Shown: in pieces, positions 18,030 to 26,519 of the stretch
How the letters are laid out: the number at the start of each line of letters is the position of its first letter
Position numbering within the stretch: position 1 is the first letter of the stretch
Assembly (NCBI RefSeq): GCF_010501035.1
Contig: NZ_QVMH01000001.1
Location: forward strand, 13,759 to 77,758
Origin: Paludibacter sp. 221
Lineage (GTDB): Bacteria; Bacteroidota; Bacteroidia; Bacteroidales; Paludibacteraceae
DNA length: 64,000 nt
Reading direction: 5' to 3'
Position numbers and translations under genes: made by a program
Notes under the pieces: model-generated
The model's database searches: none
Seen by the model: only the letters and a program-made list of their open reading frames with translations
Told to the model about the DNA's origin: nothing

Positions 18030-19199
18030 ATGGGACTTTTCAATAAAAATCCGAATGAAGCAGATTACACTGGAGGTAAAAAGCATTGGGCTGATGTCAT
18101 TAAGAATTCCGGAGCAGGTGAACTTTTGATATGGAAGCAACCCGAAGAAGACTTTAATACCAATTCAACCCTGATCGTCATGCCTGGTGAGGAGGCCATC
18201 TTCATTAAGGACGGACGTGTAGAAACAGTTTCGGAAAACGGGAAATATAACTTAAAGACAGACAATTATCCTTTCATAAGCCGTATCAGAAATGCTTTTA
18301 CTGGAGGAATAAGCGTTTTCAACTGTGTAGTCTATTTCGTCAGGAAAGCACATAGCGCAGAAATAGGTTGGGGCACGCCTGCTCCGATTCAGGTCAGAGA
18401 TCCTTTATTAGGGATGATGACCAATGTGCAGGCTCATGGTTCATTTAAGATTAAAATAGATAACTCCGTAAAATTCCTGGAAAAACTATTGGGTAACAAT
18501 GTTTTCTTCGAAACCCAGGAAGGAATGAATAAATATTTTTTCAATCAATTTATTCAACACATTACCGATTCCATTCAAGAAGCAATCGAGAGTTCAGATG
18601 AAGAAATCACTCGTACTTTCAAGAAAAAAGCTTTTCTGGCTGAAAATGTTATTTGCCCTATCCTTCAAAAAATCGTCGACAATTACGGGTTGATATTAGA
18701 AGAATTCGTAATTTCTACATTGAGATTTGTTGATGATGAATTACGCCAGAATTATGAGATGCGAATTCAACAAATGAATTTAGATGCAAGAGAGAAAGTT
18801 ATAAATGCTCAAGCTGATAAGTCTGTTTTTGGCGTTTTAGGAGATGACTGGGGGCGCCAACAAGCTGCTAATATCTTGTCTGATGTAGCAAACAATCCAG
18901 GAGCAGGAGGTGTTGCTTCCGCTGGAGCTGGGTTAGGTATGGGAATGGCTGCCGGAGGTGTTTTTGGAGGAATGGCTCAGCAAATATTCAATCCAATGCA
19001 ACAACAGCCAGCACAACAGCAACCTGTTCAACAACCATCAGGACGATTTACGCAGAAAAATGAAAGCCAAAGTGAGAATGCCGCTTCAAGTGATAACCCT
19101 GTGGAGAAAATAAAACAATTGAAAGAAATGCTTGATATTGGTGCTATATCACAAGAAGAATTTGATACAAAGAAACAAGAAATACTTAATCGAATGTAA
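18030..19199 (+). CDS. YdjI-like SPFH protein with SHOCT tail
   Basis: 389 residues. An SPFH/band-7-type domain of the virion core protein/YdjI class occupies about 40-260. A Gly/Ala-rich and then Gln/Pro-rich linker (about 290-345) follows, with a C-terminal SHOCT motif (KIKQLKEMLDIGAISQEEFD). SPFH proteins form membrane-bound oligomeric platforms. In Bacillus subtilis YdjI acts with YdjG, YdjH and the PspA homologue YdjF in the membrane stress response. Here it would be the scaffold at the membrane, with the zinc-ribbon and four-TM proteins downstream as partners. Confidence 0.85.
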   Translation: MGLFNKNPNEADYTGGKKHWADVIKNSGAGELLIWKQPEEDFNTNSTLIVMPGEEAIFIKDGRVETVSENGKYNLKTDNYPFISRIRNAFTGGISVFNCVVYFVRKAHSAEIGWGTPAPIQVRDPLLGMMTNVQAHGSFKIKIDNSVKFLEKLLGNNVFFETQEGMNKYFFNQFIQHITDSIQEAIESSDEEITRTFKKKAFLAENVICPILQKIVDNYGLILEEFVISTLRFVDDELRQNYEMRIQQMNLDAREKVINAQADKSVFGVLGDDWGRQQAANILSDVANNPGAGGVASAGAGLGMGMAAGGVFGGMAQQIFNPMQQQPAQQQPVQQPSGRFTQKNESQSENAASSDNPVEKIKQLKEMLDIGAISQEEFDTKKQEILNRM

Positions 19200-19209
19200 G
19201 ATTAAAAAT

Positions 19210-19887
19210 ATGAAAACAACACTATGGATTATATTAGATGCTATTTTTTTGATAGTGTTTAATGTTTTATTCTTCTTGATTGGAGGAAGTGAACATCCAG
19301 CTTCGGTCTGGATTTCCTACGGGTTCATTCACTTTGCATACATAATGCTTTTACTCACACCATTATTTGTTCGCAAAGGGAGTGGGCAGGAAAATTATCG
19401 TCGCCCATTATTCGGAATATCCACTTCCTATTTTTTCCTCGAATTGGTAATCGGTGTCACTTTCATATTGATTGTTCCCGACAATTTTAAGTGGGCTTTG
19501 GCTATCCAGTTGATTCTGATGGCAGTATATATCATTTTAATGGTTGCCAATATGATAGCCAATGAGCATACTGCCGACAGCATCGAAAAGAGAGAGAATG
19601 AATTGAAATATATAAAAAATGCTTCTACTTCGCTAGATTCAATCATGAAGCAGCTTTCCGACAAAGAATTAAGAAGAAAAGTAGAAAAAGTATACGATCT
19701 CATTCATAGCAGTCCTACTCAGTCTTCTTATAGTGTATTTCAAATAGAGCAAGATGTTATAAATGAAATAGACAATCTTCAGGACGCTGTAATAAGTGGA
19801 GACGCTGATTCAATAACCCGAATTTCGAACAAAATATACAGGCTTGCAGAAAATAGAAACCGACAATTAAAGTTTAATAGTAAATAA
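19210..19887 (+). CDS. four-TM membrane protein
   Basis: 225 residues from ATG 19210; a longer frame from 19132 overlaps the SPFH gene and is unlikely. Four hydrophobic helices fill about residues 3-120, followed by a charged helical C-terminal region of about 100 residues predicted to be cytoplasmic. I recognise no family. The position resembles YdjH in the Bacillus ydj cluster, but I cannot claim homology. Confidence 0.8.
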   Translation: MKTTLWIILDAIFLIVFNVLFFLIGGSEHPASVWISYGFIHFAYIMLLLTPLFVRKGSGQENYRRPLFGISTSYFFLELVIGVTFILIVPDNFKWALAIQLILMAVYIILMVANMIANEHTADSIEKRENELKYIKNASTSLDSIMKQLSDKELRRKVEKVYDLIHSSPTQSSYSVFQIEQDVINEIDNLQDAVISGDADSITRISNKIYRLAENRNRQLKFNSK

Positions 19888-19889
19888 AT

Positions 19890-20483
19890 ATGGCTCATCA
19901 AGTAATCGAATTATCATGCCCCGGCTGTGGGGCGCGTGTAACTACCAATCAAAGTGAATGCATGTATTGCTACAAACCGATTATAATATCAACATTTAAT
20001 AGTGTATATTCTATGCCGATGCCTGAAGTAAATAAGTATGCAGGAGCGTATCGTAAAGCATTGACGGAAAACCCTGATGATCAAGACTTAAACGCGTCTA
20101 TTGCGATGTGCTACCTAAAGTTGAAGCTATATGATCAAGCTCTACCTGCTTTCGAAAAAGCAATAGAAGACAATTTTGATAATTCGGAGATCTTTTTTTA
20201 TGCCGCAGTAAGCTTGTTAAAAGGACAAAAAGCTTTTGTTTCACCTCGTCCGAATATTGATAAAATAATAGAATATTTGAATGCTGCAATAATGATTGAA
20301 CCTAAAGGTGTATACTACTATTTTTTATCATATATTAAATATGATTATTTCAGTCGAAAATATCTTAACATAACTCCAACATTTGAAGAAACGCTACAAT
20401 TAGCAAGAGAAAATGGGGTATCTGATTTTGATGTTGAACAACTATTTTTGATACTAAATGTGCAAAAGCCAGAATGTATGTAG
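19890..20483 (+). CDS. zinc-ribbon and TPR protein
   Basis: 197 residues, starting two bases after the previous stop. The zinc ribbon uses Cys10, Cys13, Cys24 and Cys27. Tetratricopeptide-like helices follow from about residue 50 (NASIAMCYLKLKLYDQALPA). Zinc-ribbon proteins of this type pair with YdjI-like SPFH proteins and probably bind them. It is the last gene of the operon; no strong terminator follows. Confidence 0.82.
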   Translation: MAHQVIELSCPGCGARVTTNQSECMYCYKPIIISTFNSVYSMPMPEVNKYAGAYRKALTENPDDQDLNASIAMCYLKLKLYDQALPAFEKAIEDNFDNSEIFFYAAVSLLKGQKAFVSPRPNIDKIIEYLNAAIMIEPKGVYYYFLSYIKYDYFSRKYLNITPTFEETLQLARENGVSDFDVEQLFLILNVQKPECM

Positions 20484-21007
20484 TTCATATGTACCCTATT
20501 TTGCATTTTAAAAAGCTGATATTTTGTTTTTTTTGAAGAAAACTTTCAATAGCTTTCTCTATTAAGTAATTTTTCCTGTCTTTGTAATCGTAAGTTGTTT
20601 TTATGTTGAAATTTTAGAGCCAAAAGGTTCAGAGATGAAACAGCAGAAATTATATCGACCCAGTATGATGTTTATCGAAATAGTAGAAAATGATTTGTAG
20701 ACGCGAAAGAGATCATCTCCTTGACCAAAATTTGCAAATACAGAAAAATTACTTAACTTTGTGTCAAGCTAATCAACCTGCTCAAAGCGGGGCAAATTGA
20801 TGAAGTTATCTCGTTACTTATCCGTTACCTATTCTGAATTATAGCCGAGCCAAACGGTTGATTCAGAAATGAATAATCAAAAAGCATAGTTTTGTCTCTA
20901 AATCGTTACCTGCTTCAACCATTTCAAAATAGATTATGATTTGTCTGAAATTGACCGTGTGTATATGGGGCATCTTTCTATTCATATGTAATTTTCCGCG
21001 GCATAAA
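20484..21007. other. gene-free region
   Basis: I see no complete gene here. A short open stretch near 20765-20837 could be the decayed end of a lost gene, since it lacks a start and is only about 23 codons. Nothing else stands out. Confidence 0.4.
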
Positions 21008-21061
21008 TGTCAAGTTTATAGTGCGATAAACTTGACATTGTAAAAAATGTTTGTATCTTTG
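21008..21061 (+). promoter_or_regulatory. promoter with palindromic operator for DUF6088 gene
   Basis: TGTCAAGTTTAT (21008-21019) and ATAAACTTGACA (21026-21037) form a perfect 12-bp inverted repeat around a six-base centre. The right arm contains the -33 TTGACA, and TATCTTTG follows at 21054-21061. A dimer bound to the repeat would cover the -33, as expected for autorepression. The start codon is only four bases beyond the -7, so the message is either leaderless or has another start site. Confidence 0.75.
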
Positions 21062-21065
21062 TAGC

Positions 21066-21791
21066 ATGTCATTAGCAAGTGAAATACGAACAAGGATAAA
21101 TAAATTCCCAGAGGGTAAAACCTTTGGTTACTCCGATTTACTCATTGCTAAAGAAGATTATGTTACAGCTGCAAAGGCATTGGAACGTCTGCAAAAAGAA
21201 GGTTTGATAAAAAAGATGTCCAAAGGTATTTTTTATAAGCCACAACAAACTGTTTTTGGAGAACTAAAGCCGGATTATACTGAGATGTTACGTCCTTATC
21301 TTTTCGAGAATGGGAGGCGAGTTGCATACGAAACCGGATATTCTCTTTATAACAGACTTAAGTTGACCACACAGGTAGCTTTTCGAATTAAAATTGCTAG
21401 CCGTGATAGGCGTATTTCGGTTAATAAAGGTGCATTGAAAATTGATACGGTGAAAAGCTACGTTGATGTGACAGATACCAATTACAAATTGTTGGAGTTG
21501 CTCGATGCCCTCAAGGATATAAAACGCATACCCGATGCTTCGACAGACAACAGTATTGTTATTTTAAGTAGTTTAATCAATAAACTGAGTGATAAGCAGA
21601 TTGCTGAAATGATAAAATATGCTTTGTCATATCCGCCACGAGTAAAAGCCCTACTGGGTGCTATCTTGGAAAATATTAACAATCAAGTAAGTACAAACAA
21701 ACTAAAACAGAGTCTTAATCCACTTACTAAGTTTGAATTGGGCATAAAGAAGTCTGTCCTACCAACCATTAACAACTGGAACATAGAATGA
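21066..21791 (+). CDS. DUF6088 / AbiEi-like antitoxin
   Basis: 241 residues. An N-terminal winged helix (FGYSDLLIAKEDYVTAAKAL, then GLIKKMSKGIFYK) and a C-terminal region match the AbiEi/DUF6088 antitoxin class. These proteins repress their own promoter and neutralise an AbiEii nucleotidyltransferase. I use ATG 21066; the upstream TTG lies inside the promoter. The usual toxin partner is not next to it. An AbiEii-like gene comes 1.1 kb later after an unrelated regulator, so it may be an orphan or may act on that toxin. Confidence 0.85.
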   Translation: MSLASEIRTRINKFPEGKTFGYSDLLIAKEDYVTAAKALERLQKEGLIKKMSKGIFYKPQQTVFGELKPDYTEMLRPYLFENGRRVAYETGYSLYNRLKLTTQVAFRIKIASRDRRISVNKGALKIDTVKSYVDVTDTNYKLLELLDALKDIKRIPDASTDNSIVILSSLINKLSDKQIAEMIKYALSYPPRVKALLGAILENINNQVSTNKLKQSLNPLTKFELGIKKSVLPTINNWNIE

Positions 21792-21850
21792 AACTGCACC
21801 TAAAGGGAATAAATTGAAAATAATTGTATTTTATTGTGTTTACCTCAGAT

Positions 21851-21909
21851 AATTACCTTATATTTGCAACAATTACCTGTTATGGGTAATTATGATAAAT
21901 TAAGGTAAT
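21851..21909 (+). promoter_or_regulatory. promoter and AATTACC operators for regulator gene
   Basis: TATATTTG at 21859-21866 is a good -7 element. AATTACC occurs at 21851-21857 and 21871-21877, and GGTAATT at 21885-21891 with a further GGTAAT at 21904-21909. The middle pair makes an inverted repeat just downstream of the promoter. Two such pairs flanking the start suggest autorepression by the winged-helix protein encoded next. Confidence 0.65.
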
Positions 21910-21913
21910 CGTG

Positions 21914-22882
21914 ATGAGTGATGTTCAAAAATATCTGCAAGACATACTTGGCTTATCTGGGACTATAAAGAAAGTGCCGGACATGCTGATTAAGAAACTT
22001 CCGTTATACTTGAGCCATACCTATAATTATCGCTTACTCGAATTGGAAGACCATTCTCTTTTGCTTGCAGAAGATGTTGACACAGCACCTAAAACTGTAA
22101 GTCAGCTAAAGAAGCAAGTAAAAACGATATATCAATATACAGAATTGCCTGTCGTTTTTGTGTTGAACAATCTAAGTCCACAAATGAGGTATAGGATGGT
22201 TAAAGAACGGCTCAATTTTATAGTACCTGAAAACCAAATATATCTGCCTGATTTACTTATTTATCTGAAAGAGAATAAGCCGCAAACCTATTCGTTCCCG
22301 GAACAGTTAAGCCCTGCGGCTCAAATGTTATTGCTCTATCATTTACAGGTGGAGCATTTAGAAGAATTCTCATTTAAAGAAATCGCAGAGAAGCTAAATT
22401 ACTCGCCTAAAACAATAACAAAGATTGTATCAGAACTGAAAGCAAAAAAGTTATGCAAAACCACAGGAACAAAAGAAAAACGAGTTGCTTTTGAGGTTGA
22501 TAGGAAACTATTATGGCAGATAGCTGAACCTCAAATGCAATCGCCGATTATTAAGTCCTATTTTACAAACGTAAAAGAGAGTCTGGCTTTTTGCAAATCG
22601 GGAGATATAGCTTTAGCTCATTACACTTTTTTGACAGATACTAAAAAGGAAATGTATGCCGTCTATAAGAATGAATTTGAAGAGTTAAGGAAAAACGATT
22701 TTTGGGAGTATTTAGATGAAACGGAAGGAAATATGCAGGTTGAAGTATGGAAATACAATCCTCGCTTATTAAGTGATAATGGATATATAGATCCTCTATC
22801 TTTATATCTGTGTTATCGGGAAGATTCAAATGAGCGTGTGGAAGCTGAATTAAAAGAACTAATAAACAAAGAAAAATGGTAA
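21914..22882 (+). CDS. winged-helix regulator, antitoxin-like
   Basis: 322 residues. The centre (about 140-200, FKEIAEKLNYSPKTITKIVSELKAKKLC) is a MarR-like winged helix, with a C-terminal domain of unknown fold. It overlaps the nucleotidyltransferase gene by seven bases, so the two are coupled, and its own operator region is repetitive. These points fit an antitoxin-type regulator for the next gene. The first codon could instead be GTG 21911. Confidence 0.75.
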   Translation: MSDVQKYLQDILGLSGTIKKVPDMLIKKLPLYLSHTYNYRLLELEDHSLLLAEDVDTAPKTVSQLKKQVKTIYQYTELPVVFVLNNLSPQMRYRMVKERLNFIVPENQIYLPDLLIYLKENKPQTYSFPEQLSPAAQMLLLYHLQVEHLEEFSFKEIAEKLNYSPKTITKIVSELKAKKLCKTTGTKEKRVAFEVDRKLLWQIAEPQMQSPIIKSYFTNVKESLAFCKSGDIALAHYTFLTDTKKEMYAVYKNEFEELRKNDFWEYLDETEGNMQVEVWKYNPRLLSDNGYIDPLSLYLCYREDSNERVEAELKELINKEKW

Positions 22883-23646
22883 GAGGATTAGATATATTTC
22901 GGGAGTATTTCAAGGGGTATGCAGGCAATTATGTGATTATTGGCGGAACTGCATGCAGTGAACTTATCGAAGATGAAGGCCTGAAACCACGAGCAACAAA
23001 GGATATTGATGCGATTCTGATTGTGGAAGCATTAAGTGATGAATTTGTTAAACGATTCTGGGAGTTTATTAGAGCCGGAGAATATGAGTTGTGGCAAACC
23101 ATATCTGAAAAGACACAATTCTACCGGTTTATTAAACCTAAATCAGAAGGTTTTCCTTTACAAATTGAACTCTTTTCAAGAGTACCAGATCTGATTAAAG
23201 TGCCGGAAGGCTCGCATTTGACTCCAATTCCTGTCGGAGAAGATTTATCAAGTCTTTCTGCTATCCTTTTGGATGATGACTATTACCACTATGCAACATC
23301 TCATACGGTAGTTTTAGATGATCTAAATTTCGTGGATAAAGATGCCATTGTTGTACTTAAGGCAATAGCATATATTAATAACTCGAAGCGTAAAGCAGGA
23401 GGTGAGTCGGTAAGATCGGAGGATATTACAAAACACAAAAACGATATTTTTCGTATTACCTCAACCTTTACCGGAAGTGACAGATATGAAATCCCGGAAG
23501 TTATAAAGAATGATTTAAGGACATTTCTTGAAATGATAAAAGAAGATGGTTTGGGAACAACCGGGTTATCCAAAGAATTAGGACTTGGAGCAGAAATTAC
23601 CATTGATGAGTTTACTACTCAATTAAAGACTGTGTTTGGATTATGA
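22876..23646 (+). CDS. AbiEii-like nucleotidyltransferase toxin
   Basis: 256 residues. The nucleotidyltransferase core shows VIIGGTACSEL near residue 20 and ATKDIDAIL near residue 43, the GG and DxD-type motifs of the AbiEii/DNA polymerase beta-like fold. AbiEii-type toxins modify tRNA or other targets with nucleotides and can cause abortive infection. It is coupled to the upstream regulator by overlap and to the phosphoesterase by a four-base overlap. The substrate cannot be told from sequence. Confidence 0.78.
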   Translation: MVRGLDIFREYFKGYAGNYVIIGGTACSELIEDEGLKPRATKDIDAILIVEALSDEFVKRFWEFIRAGEYELWQTISEKTQFYRFIKPKSEGFPLQIELFSRVPDLIKVPEGSHLTPIPVGEDLSSLSAILLDDDYYHYATSHTVVLDDLNFVDKDAIVVLKAIAYINNSKRKAGGESVRSEDITKHKNDIFRITSTFTGSDRYEIPEVIKNDLRTFLEMIKEDGLGTTGLSKELGLGAEITIDEFTTQLKTVFGL

Positions 23647-24410
23647 AAATACAGTACGCATCCGACTTACATCTTGAATTTCATGATAATTCAAGGTTTC
23701 TAAAGGAATCTCCACTTATTCCGGTAGGTGATATTCTTATCCTTGCGGGTGATATTGGATACCTGAATGATGATAATTACAGCAAGCATCCATTTTGGGA
23801 TTGGGCTTCGGAGAATTTCAAGCAAGTGATTGTCGCTGTAGGAAACCACGAGTTGTATAAGTATTACGACTTGGCAAAGATGCCACATGGGTTGGTTTGT
23901 TCCATTCGAGAGAATGTGAAGTGTTACTATAACGATGTTATCAGCATAGAGGATACCGACATAATTGTTTCAACATTGTGGGCAAAAATACCATTAGAGG
24001 AAGCCTATCTAACAGAGCGTGGTGTTACTGATTTTCATCGTATTCTGTTCAATGGAGAAATATTGACTTTTGCCGATTTCAATCGCGAACACGACAACTG
24101 TTTTCGTTTTATTCAGGATGAAGTAACAAAAAGCATAGCAAAACATATTATTGTTGTGACCCATCACGTCCCATCATTTCAATTAGCATCTCCTGATTTT
24201 GCAGGAAGCAAAATAAACGGAGCATTTACAGTCGAGCTAATAGAATACATTGAATCCAGCCCAATAGAATATTGGATTTATGGACATTCGCATCGTAATA
24301 TAGACAAACAGATAGGGAATACCTATTGTGTTTCCAATCAGTTGGGCTATGTCTCACATAATGAACATTTAACCTTTGATCCGCAAAAAATGATCATAAT
24401 AAATGGATGA
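23643..24410 (+). CDS. calcineurin-like metallophosphoesterase
   Basis: 255 residues with the full metal-binding set in order: SDLHLE (residue 8), GDIG (about 37), GNHE (about 68), THHVPS (about 174) and GHSHRN (about 217). The family cleaves phosphoester bonds in nucleotides, nucleic acids or proteins. The overlap with the nucleotidyltransferase gene suggests the two act on one pathway, perhaps with the phosphoesterase removing what the transferase adds; that is inference. Confidence 0.88.
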   Translation: MKIQYASDLHLEFHDNSRFLKESPLIPVGDILILAGDIGYLNDDNYSKHPFWDWASENFKQVIVAVGNHELYKYYDLAKMPHGLVCSIRENVKCYYNDVISIEDTDIIVSTLWAKIPLEEAYLTERGVTDFHRILFNGEILTFADFNREHDNCFRFIQDEVTKSIAKHIIVVTHHVPSFQLASPDFAGSKINGAFTVELIEYIESSPIEYWIYGHSHRNIDKQIGNTYCVSNQLGYVSHNEHLTFDPQKMIIING

Positions 24411-24549
24411 GAAGCAAATAACAAAAGAATTTTATGAAGATATTCGAAAACTTGTAGAAGAATCGGAAAAAATCTATAGGCTAGCTGAACAAGAGTATGC
24501 GCCTATGTACGGGGGTAAAAAAGAAAAATCGAAAAAGCGTTTTTCTTAA
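24403..24549 (+). CDS. small charged protein
   Basis: 48 codons starting inside the end of the phosphoesterase gene (eight-base overlap). It is rich in Lys and Glu and probably helical, with a GGKKEKSKK tail. No family is recognised. The overlap and the length make it a likely translated cistron, possibly a regulator or accessory peptide of the upstream enzymes. Confidence 0.6.
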   Translation: MDEKQITKEFYEDIRKLVEESEKIYRLAEQEYAPMYGGKKEKSKKRFS

Positions 24550-24666
24550 AATCATATAATTTATTTGATATATAGCAAGTTACGAGTAAAAAAGCGTAAG
24601 AGTAAATTAAAATGAATCATCGAAAAAGGGAATTACATGTCCCTTGATTGTCCGTTGACCAGGTAT

Positions 24667-24695
24667 AAAGGGAGCTTTTACAGCTCCTTTTTTTA
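24667..24695 (+). terminator. terminator after the AbiE-like module
   Basis: GGAGCT (24671-24676) pairs with AGCTCC (24682-24687) around a five-base loop, extended by an A-rich 5' flank and a run of seven T's. It would end transcription from the toxin-antitoxin-like operon and lies just before the composition change at about 24700. Confidence 0.8.
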
Positions 24696-24839
24696 ATTAT
24701 GGCGTGGCGAATACCCTAAAACCCCATAAATACAGCATAAACCGCCCCATTTAAGCCCTGTTTTATTACCACATAACTGCTATTTAAACAGCGGTTAACA
24801 GCAAGCCACAAAAACCCGTTTTTCCTGTTTTTTACCTTT

Positions 24840-24874
24840 GGGCGGTCAAATGGGCGGTCAAATGGGCGGTCAAA
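24840..24874. repeat. 12-bp tandem repeat, three copies
   Basis: GGGCGGTCAAAT is repeated at 24840-24851, 24852-24863 and 24864-24874 (last copy without its final T). It lies in the gene-free region between the terminator at 24695 and the first prophage gene. Twelve bases is close to one helical turn, so a protein would bind all copies on one face. Transposase or repressor sites at the phage left end are the likely use. Confidence 0.7.
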
Positions 24875-25131
24875 AGATGGCATTTTCGAGAGCCCACCGA
24901 CATACATAAAGCCATTAAAACAACGAAAAAGCCACAAAAACAGGCTTAACATACCCCATAAAGCCACAAAAAAGCACTTTGTTTTCAGTATAAATACCTT
25001 ATTTTCAGTTATTTAATTGAAAAACGACGTTTTTTCTTACCGGATTTATACAATTATTTGTCTTTTGCGTCGCTTAATATGCTTATTAACTGACTCATAA
25101 GCTCTTTATCTTTGATATAAACATTAATACA
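24875..25131. other. prophage left-end region, gene-free
   Basis: AT-rich, with no credible gene. AAGCCACAAAAA-type words occur at about 24930 and 24960 and, left of the tandem repeat, at about 24813. These spaced repeats resemble a transposase-binding end. TTTTCAGT occurs twice near 24980-25010. Confidence 0.4.
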
Positions 25132-25509
25132 TCATAAAGTTAGCGAATGAAACTGGTTTATAATATCTTGCGCAACCTTTCTATCTATAGCAGTTATTGT
25201 CATTGATAGACTAAAACTATCTATTATTAGCTTGTTTGAAAATGCACTTCCTAATGATAAAGAAGTTATGTTTTTTAGTGGAAAATCGTGTCTTACAACT
25301 GTAAATAGTACTTTAGATGTAAATATAAGACGTTTGTCGGTAAGCGTGAGTACTCCAGGGGTGTTTGTGCTTCCAATATTACAATTTATTGCTATAATAA
25401 CATTTTCAGTGGGCAATAATGACTCCAGCATAACGCCAATAGATTTTTTACATACTCTTATTGATTTGCCTTTAAAAAGCCCTTGTTTATCTAATTCCTC
25501 CTGTGTCAT
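25132..25509 (-). CDS. bacterial PH-domain protein
   Basis: 125 residues. The C-terminal 90 form a bacterial pleckstrin-like domain (VLTLTDKRLIFTSK, YokE/bPH type) after a short helical start. It follows the repressor on the same strand with five bases between, so it is expressed in the lysogen. Possible roles are superinfection exclusion or another lysogenic trait. No enzymatic motif is seen. Confidence 0.7.
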   Translation of the reverse strand: MTQEELDKQGLFKGKSIRVCKKSIGVMLESLLPTENVIIAINCNIGSTNTPGVLTLTDKRLIFTSKVLFTVVRHDFPLKNITSLSLGSAFSNKLIIDSFSLSMTITAIDRKVAQDIINQFHSLTL

Positions 25510-25514
25510 AGTTT

Positions 25515-26210
25515 TTACACATTTGTGTTATAACGAATTGATAATTTTACTATTGCTAAAGCCCGTATATCAGATTTAAAAATATCTTTAGGGGCATGGT
25601 GTGGGTTCTGACTTACTAAACATAAATATTCATCACCTTTGTCGGACTTCTGTACATACTTAAATGTGAGATACTGGTCGCCCTCTACATTTATATCAAT
25701 TAGGTACATTTCTCCATAATATATACTCTCTATGCTATGTATTGTTTTGTAACAAACAATATCGCCAGCTTTAAGTATTGGGTACATACTATCACCGCGC
25801 ACAAATATTGCCCCATCGCATTTGGGAGCATTCGGTACGCTGATAAAGTCGACGGGTATTTGATTTACATCAGAGCTGAATAGTGTGGTAAGCCCTGCGC
25901 TTGCCTCTAACTCATAAAGTGGTATTTCCTGATGAACCATTCCTGCGCCGTCCGTCTTTAACTTGTAGGGCGTTATCTTTGTTTTAACAAGTTCATTTTC
26001 GCCCTTTATCATTTCGCCTTTTCCAGTTAACAGCCACTCGGGATTAATATCGGGTATTTCCGATAATATATTTTCGATAGCATTTGAATTCAGGGGCGTT
26101 TTTTTTGCATTTCCTCTAAAGCTGGCTGACGTCATACCAATTTTTAAATAAAATTCTTCTTTCGGTATTCCCTTGTATTCAATGAATTGTATAATTCTTT
26201 CTTTTATCAT
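25515..26210 (-). CDS. CI-like repressor with S24 peptidase domain
   Basis: 231 residues. The N-terminal helix-turn-helix domain (about 1-65) is followed by a LexA/CI-type S24 domain with the catalytic Ser in RGDSMYPILKAGD (about residue 142) and a downstream Lys of the dyad. It should maintain lysogeny and self-cleave on DNA damage. It faces the early operon across a shared region with two palindromes. Confidence 0.9.
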   Translation of the reverse strand: MIKERIIQFIEYKGIPKEEFYLKIGMTSASFRGNAKKTPLNSNAIENILSEIPDINPEWLLTGKGEMIKGENELVKTKITPYKLKTDGAGMVHQEIPLYELEASAGLTTLFSSDVNQIPVDFISVPNAPKCDGAIFVRGDSMYPILKAGDIVCYKTIHSIESIYYGEMYLIDINVEGDQYLTFKYVQKSDKGDEYLCLVSQNPHHAPKDIFKSDIRALAIVKLSIRYNTNV

Positions 26211-26232
26211 CGCAAATTAATTATCATTTTAT

Positions 26233-26285
26233 TTGGTTTATCGAAAATATATTTTCTATATTTGCATTGCCTTTCACAATGAAAG
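26233..26285 (+). promoter_or_regulatory. early promoter with repressor operators
   Basis: TTG at 26233-26235, a 21-base gap and TATATTTG at 26257-26264 form the early promoter. GAAAATATATTTTC (26243-26256) is a perfect palindrome between the two elements. CTTTCACAATGAAAG (26271-26285) is a second palindrome over the start site. Both are placed to block transcription when bound by the repressor or the small early protein. Confidence 0.7.
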
Positions 26286-26324
26286 ACGCGATAAAGGTAC
26301 ATAAAACAATTAAAAATAAAAATT

Positions 26325-26519
26325 ATGGTCAGAAAAGAGATTTTAGTCGGCAATGGTCAAAAGTTGAAGCTAAAGAAGCTGTTTAATACCTCGTATCCTA
26401 CAGTGCGTACTGCATTAGCATTTAAAACAAATACCGCCCTTGCTTACAGGATAAGAGAAGCAGCCCTAAAAATGGGCGGTGTAGTAGTAGAACGTTCGGA
26501 AACTCAAAAAGCAATATGA
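26325..26519 (+). CDS. small DNA-binding-like early protein
   Basis: 64 residues, basic, first gene of the early operon. LKLKKLFNTSYPTVRTALAF reads as a helix-turn-helix-like stretch. Its place opposite the repressor suits a Ner/Cro-like protein that shuts down early or repressor transcription. Homology is not certain. Confidence 0.65.
   Translation: MVRKEILVGNGQKLKLKKLFNTSYPTVRTALAFKTNTALAYRIREAALKMGGVVVERSETQKAI

Noticed and set aside
24716-24967. 83-residue minus-strand frame with FDRPFDRPFDRP
   Set aside because: The repeat is a translation of the 12-bp tandem DNA repeat; no other coding sign.
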